Below are positions 22,856-31,750 of a DNA stretch of 64,000 bases, one piece after another. Position 1 is the first letter of the stretch; the number at the start of each line of letters is the position of its first letter. A program made the translations under genes and the position numbers. Under the pieces are notes generated by a model. It did not search any database and was not told the origin of the DNA. It worked only from the letters and a program-made list of their open reading frames with translations. The stretch is from Aquimixticola soesokkakensis (lineage in GTDB: Bacteria > Pseudomonadota > Alphaproteobacteria > Rhodobacterales > Rhodobacteraceae). The DNA is taken from the NCBI RefSeq assembly GCF_900172375.1, contig NZ_FWFS01000008.1, positions 62,001-126,000 on the forward strand, given 5' to 3'.

Positions 22856-24913
22856 ATGACACGCACCCGTTTGCGCTCGACGACGAGCACGCTTTTGATT
22901 TTGTCTATGGCCGTCCCCGCACCGCTTCTTGCCCAGAACATCGACGCGGCCTCTGCCGCTGCGATCGAGCAGGAACTTCAAACTTGCGCCGAGGTCGAGC
23001 CGCCCTGCCTGACCGAAGATGGCATGGTCATGCTGCTGGACGGCACCACCGCAACCCCCGCCGAGGCGCTGGATGCGCTTGGCGTGGCGCTTGATCCCGC
23101 TGCGGCGTTGACGCAAGCAGAGGGGACGGACGGCGCGGCAGAAGCCGAAGGACAGGCTGAAGGACAGGCCGCAGGTCAGGCCGCGCCCGCACCAGAGGCC
23201 GCGCCGGCCGCTGAGGCCGCCGCTGACCCGGTACCCGAGGCGCAGCCCGAGGTAGCACCAGAGGCGCAGCCGGACGCGACACCCGAGGCGCAGGCTGCCC
23301 AGACGCTTGACGACGCTATGGCTTCCGATGCGGTGGATGCACAAGGCACAGCCGAGACCGCAGCCGAGCCTGCCCCCGCAGAACAATCCCCCGCCGAGGC
23401 GGCCGAGCCCATGGTTGACGTGGGCGGCGCGGCCAAAAGCGACGTTGTCACGCCCGAAGAGATGACCGAGCCGCAAGAGCAGCCTGCACAGTCCGAGGCG
23501 GATACACAGGCTTTGGAAGACGCTTTGGCCGCTGAGGCCGAGGCCGACACCGCAGCGCAATCCGAGATGACGACGCCCGAACAGCCCGCCGAGGCCGAGG
23601 CGGCGCCCCAAGCCGATGCTGCACCGCAAGACGCTGCACCGCAAGCAGCCGCTGAAACGCCTGCTGACCAAGCTCCAGCAAACGACGCTGCGGCCAACGA
23701 CACTGCAGCCGGCGAAAAGACCCAAGCCGAGATGGCGGCTGAAACCCCCGCCGATGCGCAGGCCCTTACCGAAGAGGAACTCGCAGCCCAAGCGCAAGCG
23801 GAAGCCGACGCGCAGGCCGCAAGCCAAGAGCAGCCCGCCGCCGCAGCAGCAGCGAACGGTGAGGCCGAAGGCGAAACAAATGTGACCGACACTGTGGTCA
23901 ACGCCGAGGATGTGCGCACATCGGACGAGGATTTCACAACATCGGCTTCGGGCGATGTATCGGCGCAAGCGCAGGGTGAGGCGGCGAGCGAGTCCAAGAA
24001 CAAGGGCTTCTTTGGCAACCTGTCCAGCACCGAAAAACTTCTGCTCGGGGCTGCTGGTGTGATCGCCGTGGGGACGATCCTGAACAATGGCGATAAGGTT
24101 GTGTCGAACTCGGGTGACCGCATGGTTGTCGACCGCGATGGCCGTCTTGTTGTCCTGAAAAACGATGACACGCTCATCGCACAGCCGGGTAACGAAGTGC
24201 GCACCGAAACCTTTTCGGATGGCTCCTCGCGCACCATCGTGGCGCGTGACGATGGCAGCCAGGTGATCACGATCCGCACGGCGGACGGGCAGGTGCTGCG
24301 CCGCACCCGCGTGCTTGCGGACGGGCGCGAGGTTGTGTTGTTCGATGACACGCAAACCTACGAACCCGTTGATGTGTCTACGCTTCCCGTGGTGACCCGC
24401 GCGCCTGCGGTGACCTATGACACCTCGGAAGAGGCTCTGCGCGCCGCTTTGGCGCAGGCCGAGGAAACCCAGTTTGATCGCGCCTACTCGCTAAGCCAGA
24501 TCCGCAACATCCGTGCCGTGCGTGACCTTGCACCGGAAGTGGCGCTGGAGAATGTGACCTTTGCCTCCGGTTCGGCTGCGATTTCGCCCAGCGAGGCGGA
24601 AGAGCTGTCCTCCCTTGGTCGCGCGATGGCCGCGCGCATCGCTGAAAACCCGCAGGAGGTCTTCCTGATCGAGGGGCACACCGATGCCGTGGGCAATGCG
24701 ACCTACAACCTGGCGCTGTCTGACCGTCGCGCGGAAAGCCTTGCGCTGGCGTTGACGGAATATTTCGATGTTCCGCCCGAAAACATGGTGGTTCAAGGCT
24801 ACGGCGAGCAATACCTCAAGGTCCGCACCGCCGCTGCCGAGCGCGAGAATCGCCGCACGGGCGTGCGGGTGATCACGCCGCTGCTGGGCGAAGCGGTCGC
24901 ATCGAGCCAGTAA
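22856..24913 (+). CDS. Large OmpA-family protein with Ala/Glu/Gln/Pro-rich region
   Basis: A protein of 685 residues. The signal peptide covers residues 1-26 (cleavage after PLLA). A conserved N-terminal part contains two cysteines (about 48 and 55). Then comes about 250 residues (roughly 87-345) of low-complexity Ala/Glu/Gln/Pro/Asp with irregular short repeats such as PEAQPE. Next are a hydrophobic segment (LLLGAAGVIAVGTIL, about 397-411), a beta-rich domain, and a C-terminal OmpA domain (FASGSAAISPSEAEELSSL, then EGHTDAVGNATYNLALSDRRAESL). The OmpA domain should bind peptidoglycan. The acidic region may span the periplasm or be a flexible spacer. GAGGA precedes the ATG and a strong terminator follows. 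Confidence 0.88.
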   Translation: MTRTRLRSTTSTLLILSMAVPAPLLAQNIDAASAAAIEQELQTCAEVEPPCLTEDGMVMLLDGTTATPAEALDALGVALDPAAALTQAEGTDGAAEAEGQAEGQAAGQAAPAPEAAPAAEAAADPVPEAQPEVAPEAQPDATPEAQAAQTLDDAMASDAVDAQGTAETAAEPAPAEQSPAEAAEPMVDVGGAAKSDVVTPEEMTEPQEQPAQSEADTQALEDALAAEAEADTAAQSEMTTPEQPAEAEAAPQADAAPQDAAPQAAAETPADQAPANDAAANDTAAGEKTQAEMAAETPADAQALTEEELAAQAQAEADAQAASQEQPAAAAAANGEAEGETNVTDTVVNAEDVRTSDEDFTTSASGDVSAQAQGEAASESKNKGFFGNLSSTEKLLLGAAGVIAVGTILNNGDKVVSNSGDRMVVDRDGRLVVLKNDDTLIAQPGNEVRTETFSDGSSRTIVARDDGSQVITIRTADGQVLRRTRVLADGREVVLFDDTQTYEPVDVSTLPVVTRAPAVTYDTSEEALRAALAQAEETQFDRAYSLSQIRNIRAVRDLAPEVALENVTFASGSAAISPSEAEELSSLGRAMAARIAENPQEVFLIEGHTDAVGNATYNLALSDRRAESLALALTEYFDVPPENMVVQGYGEQYLKVRTAAAERENRRTGVRVITPLLGEAVASSQ

Positions 24914-24935
24914 GACCGTGTGACGAATGAGACGG

Positions 24936-24965
24936 GGGGCGTGCCATGCTGGTGCGCCCCTTTTT
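24936..24965 (+). terminator. Rho-independent terminator of the OmpA-family gene
   Basis: An 11-bp stem (GGGGCG pairing with CGCCCC, extended by G-T and C-G pairs) with loop TGC is followed by TTTTT, 23 nt after the stop codon. Confidence 0.85.
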
Positions 24966-24973
24966 CGTGGCCA

Positions 24974-25056
24974 GTCTTTGTAATGGCCGGTCTTTGTAAT
25001 GGCAGTCTTTGCATGCCGTCGCGGGTCGAAATCGGGCCAAACAAATCGGGCCAAAC
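24974..25056. repeat. Two short tandem repeat arrays between terminators
   Basis: GTCTTTGTAATGG occurs at 24974-24986 and 24990-25002, with a partial third copy at 25005-25011. AAATCGGGCCAAAC occurs twice head to tail at 25029-25042 and 25043-25056. They fill the convergent gap between the OmpA-family gene and rpmE and look like replication-slippage products. Confidence 0.7.
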
Positions 25057-25058
25057 GA

Positions 25059-25088
25059 AAAACGCCGCCCCGAAAAGGGCGGCGTTTT
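25059..25088. terminator. Bidirectional terminator between OmpA-family gene and rpmE
   Basis: AAAACGCCGCCC (25059-25070) and GGGCGGCGTTTT (25077-25088) form a perfect 12-bp stem with loop CGAAAA. With A4 on one side and T4 on the other it can terminate transcription both ways. It mainly serves the rplS-rpmE unit, whose last stop codon is 24 nt away. Confidence 0.85.
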
Positions 25089-25111
25089 CCAAACTCGACA
25101 GGTCGAAAAGC

Positions 25112-25333
25112 TTAGAAGCCCAGACCGGAGTATTTGTTTTTGAACTTCGACACGCGGCCACCAGCATCCATAAGACGCGAGGAGCCACCGGTCCATGCGG
25201 GGTGCACGGTGGGGTCAATGTCGAGAACGAGGGTTTCGCCCTCTTTGCCCCAGGTCGATTTCATTTGAACGATGGTGCCATCGGTCATTTTGACGTCGAT
25301 CAGGTGGTATTCGGGATGGATATCTTTTTTCAT
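25112..25333 (-). CDS. rpmE: 50S ribosomal protein L31 (cysteine-free form)
   Basis: A 73-residue L31, recognisable by [26 protein letters not shown] and the C-terminal [14 protein letters not shown]. It contains no cysteine, so it is a zinc-independent form. It is cotranscribed with rplS, 11 nt upstream. Confidence 0.93.
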   Translation of the reverse strand: MKKDIHPEYHLIDVKMTDGTIVQMKSTWGKEGETLVLDIDPTVHPAWTGGSSRLMDAGGRVSKFKNKYSGLGF

Positions 25334-25344
25334 CAGACCGATCC

Positions 25345-25728
25345 TTACGCTTTGCCGCCGTCGACGGGCTTGTAGTTGGTGACTTCTGCGATACGTGCGG
25401 ATTTACCGCGACGGGCGCGCAGGTAGTACAGTTTCGCGCGACGCACACGGCCACGACGCACAACGGTGATGCTGTCGATGTTGGTCGAATGCAGCGGGAA
25501 CACACGTTCCACGCCTTCGCCGAAGGAAATCTTGCGAACGGTGAAGGAGCCGGCAATGCCTTTGCCGTTCTTGCGCGAGATGCACACGCCTTCGTAGTTC
25601 TGGACGCGCGAGCGGGTGCCCTCGGTCACTTTGTAGCCAACGCGGATGGTGTCACCCGCTTTGAAATCCGGAATTTCTTTGCCAAGCGTAGCGATTTGCT
25701 CGGCTTCCAGTTGTGCGATCAGGTTCAT
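25345..25728 (-). CDS. rplS: 50S ribosomal protein L19
   Basis: A 127-residue L19 protein: the N-terminal helix [27 protein letters not shown], then [27 protein letters not shown], and [29 protein letters not shown]. It lies at the 30S-50S interface. Start ATG at 25728 with GGAGAAC upstream. It is separated from trmD by a small gene on the other strand, so here rplS has its own promoter region rather than trailing trmD directly. Confidence 0.95.
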   Translation of the reverse strand: MNLIAQLEAEQIATLGKEIPDFKAGDTIRVGYKVTEGTRSRVQNYEGVCISRKNGKGIAGSFTVRKISFGEGVERVFPLHSTNIDSITVVRRGRVRRAKLYYLRARRGKSARIAEVTNYKPVDGGKA

Positions 25729-25944
25729 CGCTGTTCTCCATTTTGCTCGCAGTTATGTCTGCGAAGGTTTCATCCGGCCCCAGAGCTCTGCGTCTTCTGT
25801 CGGGTCCGCACCGAAACGGAGCGCCCGCGAGAGGGTTCAGGTCGTCTTTGCTTTTTATCCTGTCACCACGCGCTGGATGTCTGCGAAGCATCAGACGCAC
25901 ATAGATGACGGATTCGTGGACCGATTCCGGTCCCGAATGGGCGG

Positions 25945-25973
25945 TGCATAAGGCCATCCGCCTTGTCAATCAA
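25945..25973 (-). promoter_or_regulatory. Predicted promoter for rplS-rpmE
   Basis: On the minus strand TTGATT (25973-25968) is followed after 17 bases by TATGCA (25950-25945). The leader to the rplS ATG would be about 210 nt, long enough for regulation by a ribosomal protein, but I could not identify such a structure. Confidence 0.35.
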
Positions 25974-26084
25974 GGGGTTTTGCACAGAGGGCGCAAGGCG
26001 GCTTTTGTCGGGATAAAATTTGCGCTAAAAGCACGCCACCAGAACGCCGGGTCCACGGCGCTGGTCACCCCGAAAGACCGAACT

Positions 26085-26330
26085 ATGACATTGATGATGT
26101 TTGCCCGTTTCGAGCAGCCGCTCAAATGGTGCGCCTTTGTCCTTGGGATCGTCAGCACCCTTTGTGTGGTGCAGGGCCTGCAACTGGCCGCGATGCTGAC
26201 GAGCCTGCCGTTTTGCCTGATCTGGATTTACTGCGGCTGGCTGCGATCAGAGCCGCAATTGAAATACATCAACATCCTGTTTGCCCTGCTTTACGTGTAC
26301 GGGATCGGGCGGTACCTGCTCTTGGGGTGA
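26085..26330 (+). CDS. Small two-helix membrane protein
   Basis: An 81-residue protein with two or three hydrophobic helices (CAFVLGIVSTLCVVQGLQLAA, then LPFCLIWIYCGWL and ILFALLYVYGIGRYLLLG). It resembles short Rhodobacterales membrane proteins that I recall as DUF6552, but I am not certain of the family. The start at 26085 is chosen because the upstream part of the frame is unlike protein. It is convergent with trmD with 6 nt between stops. Confidence 0.6.
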   Translation: MTLMMFARFEQPLKWCAFVLGIVSTLCVVQGLQLAAMLTSLPFCLIWIYCGWLRSEPQLKYINILFALLYVYGIGRYLLLG

Positions 26331-26336
26331 GGGAGG

Positions 26337-27206
26337 CTAGCGTTTCTTGGAGGTCGGCGGATTGGCCGCCTCGAAGGCCTCCCACATGTCGGGGCGGCGC
26401 GCCTTGGTGATCGCGCGCGACTGCGCATCGCGCCAGTCCGCGATCTTGCCGTGGTGGCCCGATTGCAGCACCTCGGGGATGGCGTGGCCGCGCCACTCCG
26501 CCGGTTTCGTGTATTGCGGATGCTCCAAAAGCCCGGCGGAATGGCTTTCGTCCTCGATGCTGTCGGCATTGCCCAACACACCCGGGATCAGGCGGACGGT
26601 GGCATCGAGCATGGCTTGTGCGGCCAATTCGCCCCCCGTGAGGACGAAATCCCCAAGGCTGACTTCCTCGATGCCGAAATGGGTGATCACCCGCTCGTCC
26701 AGCCCCTCAAAGCGTCCGCAAATCAGGGTCACGCCGCGTGCACCGGCCCATTTTTGGGCCATTTTTTGATCAAAGCGTTTGCCGCGTGGCGACAGATAAA
26801 CCAGCGGCCATTCCTCGCGGTTCACCGGCGCGCCGTTTTGGGCAAAATCGATCGCCTTGCCCATGATGTCGGGGCGCAGCACCATGCCCGCGCCGCCGCC
26901 TGCCGGCGTGTCATCGACGTTGCGGTGTTTGCCTTCGCCAAAGATGCGCAGGTCAATCGGCTCGACCTGCCAAAGCCCGTCTTTCAACGCTTTGCCCGTC
27001 AGGCTTTCGCCCAAAATGCCGGGAAAGGCGGCGGGCAGCAAGGTGATCACCTTGGCCTTCCACACGCCCGCCAGGTCGGGGGTTTCCGACATCAATTCGC
27101 GCGGGCGCAATGTGGCTGAAACCGCCAGACGCCCGTGCGATTTCAGCGGCTCTGTGACAGGGGTATTCGCGGGAGCATTCGGAGCAGGGTCACGGTCGTC
27201 GGTCAT
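26337..27206 (-). CDS. trmD: tRNA (guanine(37)-N1)-methyltransferase
   Basis: TrmD methylates G37 of tRNAs using SAM bound in a trefoil knot. Knot segments are clear: RNVDDTPAGGGAGMVLRPD, YLSPRGKRFDQ, LICGRFEGLDERV and EEVSLGDFVLTGGELAA. The frame gives 289 residues with a 38-residue extension before MSETPDLAGVWKAKVITLLP. The ATG at 27206 overlaps the upstream gene's stop by 4 nt, favouring the long form; the ATG at residue 39 is the usual family start. Confidence 0.95.
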   Translation of the reverse strand: MTDDRDPAPNAPANTPVTEPLKSHGRLAVSATLRPRELMSETPDLAGVWKAKVITLLPAAFPGILGESLTGKALKDGLWQVEPIDLRIFGEGKHRNVDDTPAGGGAGMVLRPDIMGKAIDFAQNGAPVNREEWPLVYLSPRGKRFDQKMAQKWAGARGVTLICGRFEGLDERVITHFGIEEVSLGDFVLTGGELAAQAMLDATVRLIPGVLGNADSIEDESHSAGLLEHPQYTKPAEWRGHAIPEVLQSGHHGKIADWRDAQSRAITKARRPDMWEAFEAANPPTSKKR

Positions 27207-28015
27207 GGCGCTGTCGCACTGGCAAGCAGCGCGTCCTTTAGGGATTTCTTTTGCGACTTCGTCAGGTTCTGACGGTTGATCGCGATGAACTGTTCTTCGA
27301 TTTCGGGCGTTTGGCGGCGATTTGCGCGACGGGCAGGTGCCAGTGTCGCCCGCAGATCCGTCGGAAGATCCAGCAGGTCCAACACGGCCTTGGCGGGACC
27401 GGCGGGATCATCGGCGCAATCGGCCAGATCGGCGATATGCACCTCGACACCGAGCGGTGCGAGGCTGCGCGCAAACACCGCCGCCTCATCCGCCAAGGGC
27501 TGGCAGCGCGGCAGCTGCGCGCGAAAGGCCGAAAGGTCCTCTTGCAGATGAATAGAGCGCAGCAAATGCCCGTACACCGACGCCAGCCAAGGCTCGAAGG
27601 GGCGCGTGGTCAGCAACACGTCGATGCGGGCCTGCGGCCCAAACCGGCGGCGTAAACCGCGCACAACTTCGCCCAAAAGGCGCGGCCCCGTGTCGCTGTA
27701 GCGCTGCACCACCCGTCCACGCCAGTCGCGATGCCCCGGCATACAGCCGGCAAAGGTTTCGCGTGACAGTAAAACGGTGCCCCCGTCAGACGGAAGCGCA
27801 GCCAGAAACCGCGCAAAGCTGCGGCGAAAGGCAAGGCGGCGCAGTGCAAAAGGCGCTTGTCCGTAGCGGCGGGCATGTGCCCCTGCGCCGCGAAAATCGG
27901 ATTTCCCATAGGCCGTGAGATAGGGGGCCAATGCACGCGAATTGGCCTTGATGAAATCCTGCAAACTCGTGGTGCCTGTCTTGTGAAAACCGGCGTGCAC
28001 GATGATCCGTGTCAT
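27203..28015 (-). CDS. Sulfotransferase-like protein embedded in the rimM-trmD operon
   Basis: A protein of 270 residues. The N-terminus [13 protein letters not shown] matches the PAPS 5'-phosphosulfate loop of sulfotransferases (residues 7-19). LLSRETFAG and [17 protein letters not shown] may correspond to the 3'-phosphate-binding part. The substrate is unknown; polysaccharide or lipid sulfation is a possibility. It overlaps both rimM and trmD by 4 nt, so it is translated within the core ribosome-maturation operon, an unusual place for such a gene. Confidence 0.75.
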   Translation of the reverse strand: MTRIIVHAGFHKTGTTSLQDFIKANSRALAPYLTAYGKSDFRGAGAHARRYGQAPFALRRLAFRRSFARFLAALPSDGGTVLLSRETFAGCMPGHRDWRGRVVQRYSDTGPRLLGEVVRGLRRRFGPQARIDVLLTTRPFEPWLASVYGHLLRSIHLQEDLSAFRAQLPRCQPLADEAAVFARSLAPLGVEVHIADLADCADDPAGPAKAVLDLLDLPTDLRATLAPARRANRRQTPEIEEQFIAINRQNLTKSQKKSLKDALLASATAP

Positions 28016-28521
28016 TCAAACAGGCCCTCTGGCGGGTCGACGATCACACGCCCTGTCGCCAGATCGACCGTGGGCACGCAGGCTTTGGTAAAGGGGATCA
28101 GCACCGAGGCCCGCATGTTGGGCCCTAGCACTTCGAGCAGGTCGCCCGCGCCGTGATCATGCACCGCTTTCACCGCACCCAAGGACGCCCCGCCGGTATC
28201 GAGCACGGCCAATCCGATCAGATCGGCGTGGTAGAATTCGTCATCGGGCAAGGAAGGAAGCTGGTCACGCTCGGCAAACAGCGACACGCCTTTGAGCGCA
28301 TCGGCCTGTTCCTTCGTGGTGACACCGCTCAGGCGCGCGGCAAAGCCCTGGGCAATCGCGCGGGTGATGCGCAGATCAAACCGCGTCGCGCCGTCTTCGG
28401 TGGTCAGCGGGGCGTAGTCGGCAATGGCCTGCGGGTCGGCGCAAAAGCTTTTGAGGCGCACTTCGCCCATGACGCCAAAGGCGCCGCCGATGGCTCCGAC
28501 GCAGACACGGGGTTCAGTCAT
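28012..28521 (-). CDS. rimM: Ribosome maturation factor RimM
   Basis: A 169-residue RimM: the N-terminal beta-barrel [25 protein letters not shown] and the PRC-barrel half [18 protein letters not shown], ending [30 protein letters not shown]. It binds S19 during maturation of the 30S head. It follows rpsP after an intergenic hairpin and overlaps the next gene by 4 nt. Confidence 0.95.
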   Translation of the reverse strand: MTEPRVCVGAIGGAFGVMGEVRLKSFCADPQAIADYAPLTTEDGATRFDLRITRAIAQGFAARLSGVTTKEQADALKGVSLFAERDQLPSLPDDEFYHADLIGLAVLDTGGASLGAVKAVHDHGAGDLLEVLGPNMRASVLIPFTKACVPTVDLATGRVIVDPPEGLFE

Positions 28522-28600
28522 GGGGTCGCTCCGAATTGCAATATCGCCCTGTTTTGCGGCAAACGCGGCCGAGAATCCAGAGGGCGGCGGCGTGGCGCAA

Positions 28601-28634
28601 AAGAAAAGGTCCGGACGCCAGCGGCATCCGGACC
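28601..28634 (-). terminator. Terminator/attenuator between rpsP and rimM
   Basis: Read on the minus strand, GGTCCGGA pairs with TCCGGACC (8 bp, 11-nt loop) and is followed by TTTTCTTTT. It lies 25 nt after the rpsP stop, so part of the rpsP transcripts probably end here, giving more S16 mRNA than rimM/trmD mRNA. Confidence 0.75.
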
Positions 28635-28659
28635 CGTCGGATCAAACGCGCGGGGCGTC

Positions 28660-29046
28660 TTATTCCTCGGCAGCAGCCTCTGCGGGTGCAGCAGCAGCTT
28701 CGGCAGCTTCAGCGGCTTTCGCGGCCTTTTCTTCTGCGCGCTCGGTGGCTTTCTTGCCGGGCTTTGCTTTGTTGGGGTTGTTGCGGGTCGCTTTTTCTTT
28801 CACGCCAGCCGCTTCAAGGAAACGTGCAACGCGGTCGGTGGCCTGTGCGCCTTCACCGAGCCAGTACTGGACGCGCTCGACATTCATGATCACGCGACGC
28901 TCGTCGTCTTTGGCGAGAAGGGGGTTGTAGGTGCCCAGTTTCTCGATGAAACGGCCATCACGCGGCATGCGCGAGTCGGATGCAACGATTGCGTAGTGGG
29001 GGCGTTTTTTGGAACCGCCGCGGGCGAGACGAATTTTCATAGCCAT
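28660..29046 (-). CDS. rpsP: 30S ribosomal protein S16
   Basis: A protein of 128 residues: the S16 core [38 protein letters not shown] is followed by an Ala/Glu/Lys-rich C-terminal tail of about 45 residues, typical of alphaproteobacterial S16. The start MAMKIRL has AGGAG upstream. It is preceded by a chorismate mutase gene 44 nt upstream, all leftward. Confidence 0.95.
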   Translation of the reverse strand: MAMKIRLARGGSKKRPHYAIVASDSRMPRDGRFIEKLGTYNPLLAKDDERRVIMNVERVQYWLGEGAQATDRVARFLEAAGVKEKATRNNPNKAKPGKKATERAEEKAAKAAEAAEAAAAPAEAAAEE

Positions 29047-29090
29047 GATGGAATCTCCTAAGGTTAGCTATTTGCAGGGCCTGGGCTCTG

Positions 29091-29396
29091 CTATTCTTTG
29101 TGTTTTTCGTGGTGTTTGATGACTTCCTGAATGATGAATTTCAGGAATTCCTTGGCAAAGTCCGCATCGAGGTCTGCCTCTTTGGCAAGACGTTCGAGGC
29201 GGGCAATCTGAAGAGCCTCCCGTGCGGGGTCGGACGGCGGCAGGTCGTGTTCGGCTTTGAGTTTGCCCACGGCCTGCGTGTGTTTGAAGCGCTCGCCCAG
29301 CGTGTAGACGAGGATCGCATCGAGGCGGTCGATGCTTTCGCGGTGACCTTTAAGCACCTCTTGGGCGCGGGTCACCTGATCGGGGGTCGGGGTCAT
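29091..29396 (-). CDS. Chorismate mutase (AroQ class)
   Basis: A 101-residue, all-helical protein. It converts chorismate to prephenate, the first committed step to Phe and Tyr. AroQ residues are visible: ESIDRLDAILVYTLGERF, VGKLKAEHDLPPSDPAREALQIARL and a final helix EFLKFIIQEVIKHHEKHKE. The ATG at 29396 follows GAGGAGCC and starts 10 nt after the acetyltransferase stop. Confidence 0.9.
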   Translation of the reverse strand: MTPTPDQVTRAQEVLKGHRESIDRLDAILVYTLGERFKHTQAVGKLKAEHDLPPSDPAREALQIARLERLAKEADLDADFAKEFLKFIIQEVIKHHEKHKE

Positions 29397-29406
29397 TTCT
29401 GGCTCC

Positions 29407-29967
29407 TCAAACATAGGCTTCGATGCTGCCGTCTGCATCTGCAAGCAGCGCAAGATCGGCGGCGGTCGGGTGACGCCAGACCGCATGGGTGGCCCCGTGC
29501 GGATTGGCGGCGGTTTCGTCCAAAGTGCAGCCCATGCGACGGGCCAGAGCGACAGAACGCGCGTTGCCCTCCTGGATGTAGGACACCGCCCCATCCCAGC
29601 CGAACTGGCTGTAGGCGTGGCTGCGCGCGGCCAGTGCAGCCTCAAGCGCATAGCCCTTGCCCTCGGCACCGGGGAACAGAATCCAGCCCAATTCGCGCTC
29701 GGTCCAGCCCTCGGGATACCAGCAACCGACAATTCCGAGCATCGTGTCGACGTCAGCCTTTTGCGTGACGGCCCACATGCCATAGCCGCGCAAATCCCAA
29801 TGCGCCATTTCCAACCCGTAATAGGCCCAGGCGCTGGCGCGTGTCATCGGGCCGCCCGTATACTGCGCACGCTGGGAGGTAAAATAGGCCACATAGGGCT
29901 CTACATCGCTCGCACGTGGTTCGCGCAGGATCAGGCGATCCGTGGTTATGACGGGGGCGCGGGTCAT
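29407..29967 (-). CDS. GNAT family N-acetyltransferase
   Basis: A 186-residue RimJ/RimL-like GNAT protein: ITTDRLILREPRASDVEPYVAYF, then ELGWILFPGAEGKGYALEAALAARSHAY (acetyl-CoA loop) and YIQEGNARSVALARRMGCTL. It transfers acetyl from acetyl-CoA to an unknown amine, possibly a protein N-terminus. The ATG directly follows the ffh stop (TAAATG), so its ribosome site is inside ffh. Confidence 0.88.
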   Translation of the reverse strand: MTRAPVITTDRLILREPRASDVEPYVAYFTSQRAQYTGGPMTRASAWAYYGLEMAHWDLRGYGMWAVTQKADVDTMLGIVGCWYPEGWTERELGWILFPGAEGKGYALEAALAARSHAYSQFGWDGAVSYIQEGNARSVALARRMGCTLDETAANPHGATHAVWRHPTAADLALLADADGSIEAYV

Positions 29968-31488
29968 TTATTTCTTCTTCCCGAAGCCCGAGAGGTTGGA
30001 GGGCAGGCCCATGCCGCCGCCCATGCCACCCATGCCGCCAAGCCCGGCCATGCCGGGGGGAAGCGAGCCTTTGAGCGCCTTGGTGGCTTGGGCCATTTTC
30101 GCGGGGTCCATATCCTCAAGGCCCTGCGGTCCGCCCTTGCCGAACATGCCTTTGACGGCCTGTTTCAACATGCCGCCTTTGCCCATTTTGCCCATCTTTT
30201 TCATCATGTCCGCCATCTGGCGGTGCATCTTGAGCAGCTTGTTCAGCTCGGACACCTCAAGGCCGGAACCAGCGGCGATGCGTTTCTTGCGGCTGGCTTG
30301 CAGCAACGCAGGATTGGCGCGCTCTTTCTTGGTCATCGACTGGATCAGCGCGATCTGACGGGTCAGAACCTTGTCATCAAATCCCGCTTCTTTGGCCTGA
30401 CCGGCCATCTTGCCCATGCCCGGCATCATGCCCATGATGCCCTCCATGCCACCCATCTTGAGCATCTGCTCAAGCTGTAGGCGCATGTCGTTCATGTTGA
30501 ACTGGCCCTTGGTAAAGCGGCGCATCATGCGCTCGGCTTGCTCGGCCTCGATGGTTTCCTGGGCTTTCTCGACAAGGGCAACGATGTCGCCCATGCCCAA
30601 AATCCGGCCCGCGATCCGCTCGGGGTGGAATTCCTCAAGCGCGTCCATCTTTTCGCCAAGGCCGACGAATTTGATCGGCTTGCCGGTGACTGCGCGCATC
30701 GACAGCGCCGCGCCGCCACGTCCGTCGCCATCCATCCGTGTGAGAACCACGCCGGAAATGCCGACCTTGTCCTCGAACTCGGTAGCGACGTTGACCGCAT
30801 CCTGCCCCGTCAGACCATCGACAACCAGGAGCGTTTCGCGCGGGTTGGCAATGTCGCGGACCTGCTGGACCTCATCCATGAGCACATCGTCGATGTGCAG
30901 GCGGCCTGCGGTGTCGAGCATGTAAACGTCATAGCCGCCCATCGTCGCGGCCTGTTTGGCGCGCTTGGCGATTTCTGCGGGCTTTTGTCCGGCCACGATC
31001 GGCAGGGTGTCGACGCCGATCTGGGTGCCCAGCACCGCAAGCTGCTGCATGGCGGCGGGGCGATACACGTCGAGCGAGGCCATCAACACGCGCTTTTTCT
31101 CGCGCTCCTTGAGGCGGCGCGCGAGTTTGGCAGTGGTGGTGGTTTTGCCGGAGCCTTGCAGACCGACCATCAGGATCGGCGCGGGGGCGTTGTCGATTTT
31201 CAACGCTCCGGCATCCGCGCCGTCGCCCGCCAGAACCGCGATCAGCTCGTCATGGACGATCTTGACCACCTGTTGGCCGGGGGTGACGGATTTGGTGACC
31301 GCTTGTCCCGTGGCCTTGTCGGTGACCGCTTTGACGAAATCCCGCGCGACACCCAGCGAGACATCGGCCTCAAGCAGGGCCACGCGCACTTCGCGCAAAG
31401 CGGTTTTAACGTCATCCTCGGACAGCGCGCCTTGCGAGGTAAGCTTGTCAAAGACGCCGGAAAGGCGTTCGGATAGATTTTCAAACAT
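29968..31488 (-). CDS. ffh: Signal recognition particle GTPase Ffh
   Basis: A protein of 506 residues: the N domain (MFENLSERLSGVFDKL), the G domain with GLQGSGKTTTTAKLARRL, DTAGRLHID and TRMDGDGRGGAALS, and a methionine-rich M domain (RLQLEQMLKMGGMEGIMGMMPGMGKM) that binds 4.5S RNA and signal sequences. It has a Gly/Met-rich tail (GGMGGMGGGMGLPSN). It targets nascent membrane proteins to FtsY at the inner membrane. First gene of a leftward run ffh-GNAT-chorismate mutase-rpsP-rimM-sulfotransferase-trmD. No 4.5S RNA gene was recognised nearby. Confidence 0.97.
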   Translation of the reverse strand: MFENLSERLSGVFDKLTSQGALSEDDVKTALREVRVALLEADVSLGVARDFVKAVTDKATGQAVTKSVTPGQQVVKIVHDELIAVLAGDGADAGALKIDNAPAPILMVGLQGSGKTTTTAKLARRLKEREKKRVLMASLDVYRPAAMQQLAVLGTQIGVDTLPIVAGQKPAEIAKRAKQAATMGGYDVYMLDTAGRLHIDDVLMDEVQQVRDIANPRETLLVVDGLTGQDAVNVATEFEDKVGISGVVLTRMDGDGRGGAALSMRAVTGKPIKFVGLGEKMDALEEFHPERIAGRILGMGDIVALVEKAQETIEAEQAERMMRRFTKGQFNMNDMRLQLEQMLKMGGMEGIMGMMPGMGKMAGQAKEAGFDDKVLTRQIALIQSMTKKERANPALLQASRKKRIAAGSGLEVSELNKLLKMHRQMADMMKKMGKMGKGGMLKQAVKGMFGKGGPQGLEDMDPAKMAQATKALKGSLPPGMAGLGGMGGMGGGMGLPSNLSGFGKKK

Positions 31489-31646
31489 GCCTGCGGGTCT
31501 CCTTGGACCGAATGGGGATGTGCCTCATCTGGGGACGGGGCGGTGACATTTCAAAGCGATACGGCCTGAATTCCGTGACGCAAAGGGGTTTGGCACCAGT
31601 GGGCGCAACGCGCTGACTGGTGGCGATCCCCCCAAAAGGGTAGGGA

Positions 31647-31668
31647 CCGGAAGACTCGCTTCTTCCGG
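31647..31668. promoter_or_regulatory. 8-bp hairpin in the ffh upstream region
   Basis: CCGGAAGA (31647-31654) pairs with TCTTCCGG (31661-31668), loop CTCGCT. It lies about 160 bp upstream of ffh in the 262-bp divergent gap shared with the glycosyltransferase gene. Role unknown. Confidence 0.35.
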
Positions 31669-31750
31669 GATTTGGGCCGCTGATACGCGCCCGCACTGGT
31701 TGCTGTCAAGCAAATGCGCCATATCACAGCCGCACAAACAGGGAAAAGCG

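Noticed and set aside
22523-24355. 610-codon minus-strand frame rich in Gly, Leu and Arg
   Set aside because: A mirror of the repetitive Ala/Glu codons of the OmpA-family gene; the apparent cysteine/glycine repeats are a composition artefact.
31489-31750. Possible 4.5S (SRP) RNA next to ffh
   Set aside because: The conserved SRP tetraloop/asymmetric-loop core (GGTCAGG...AGCAG) is not present; only a simple 8-bp hairpin is seen.
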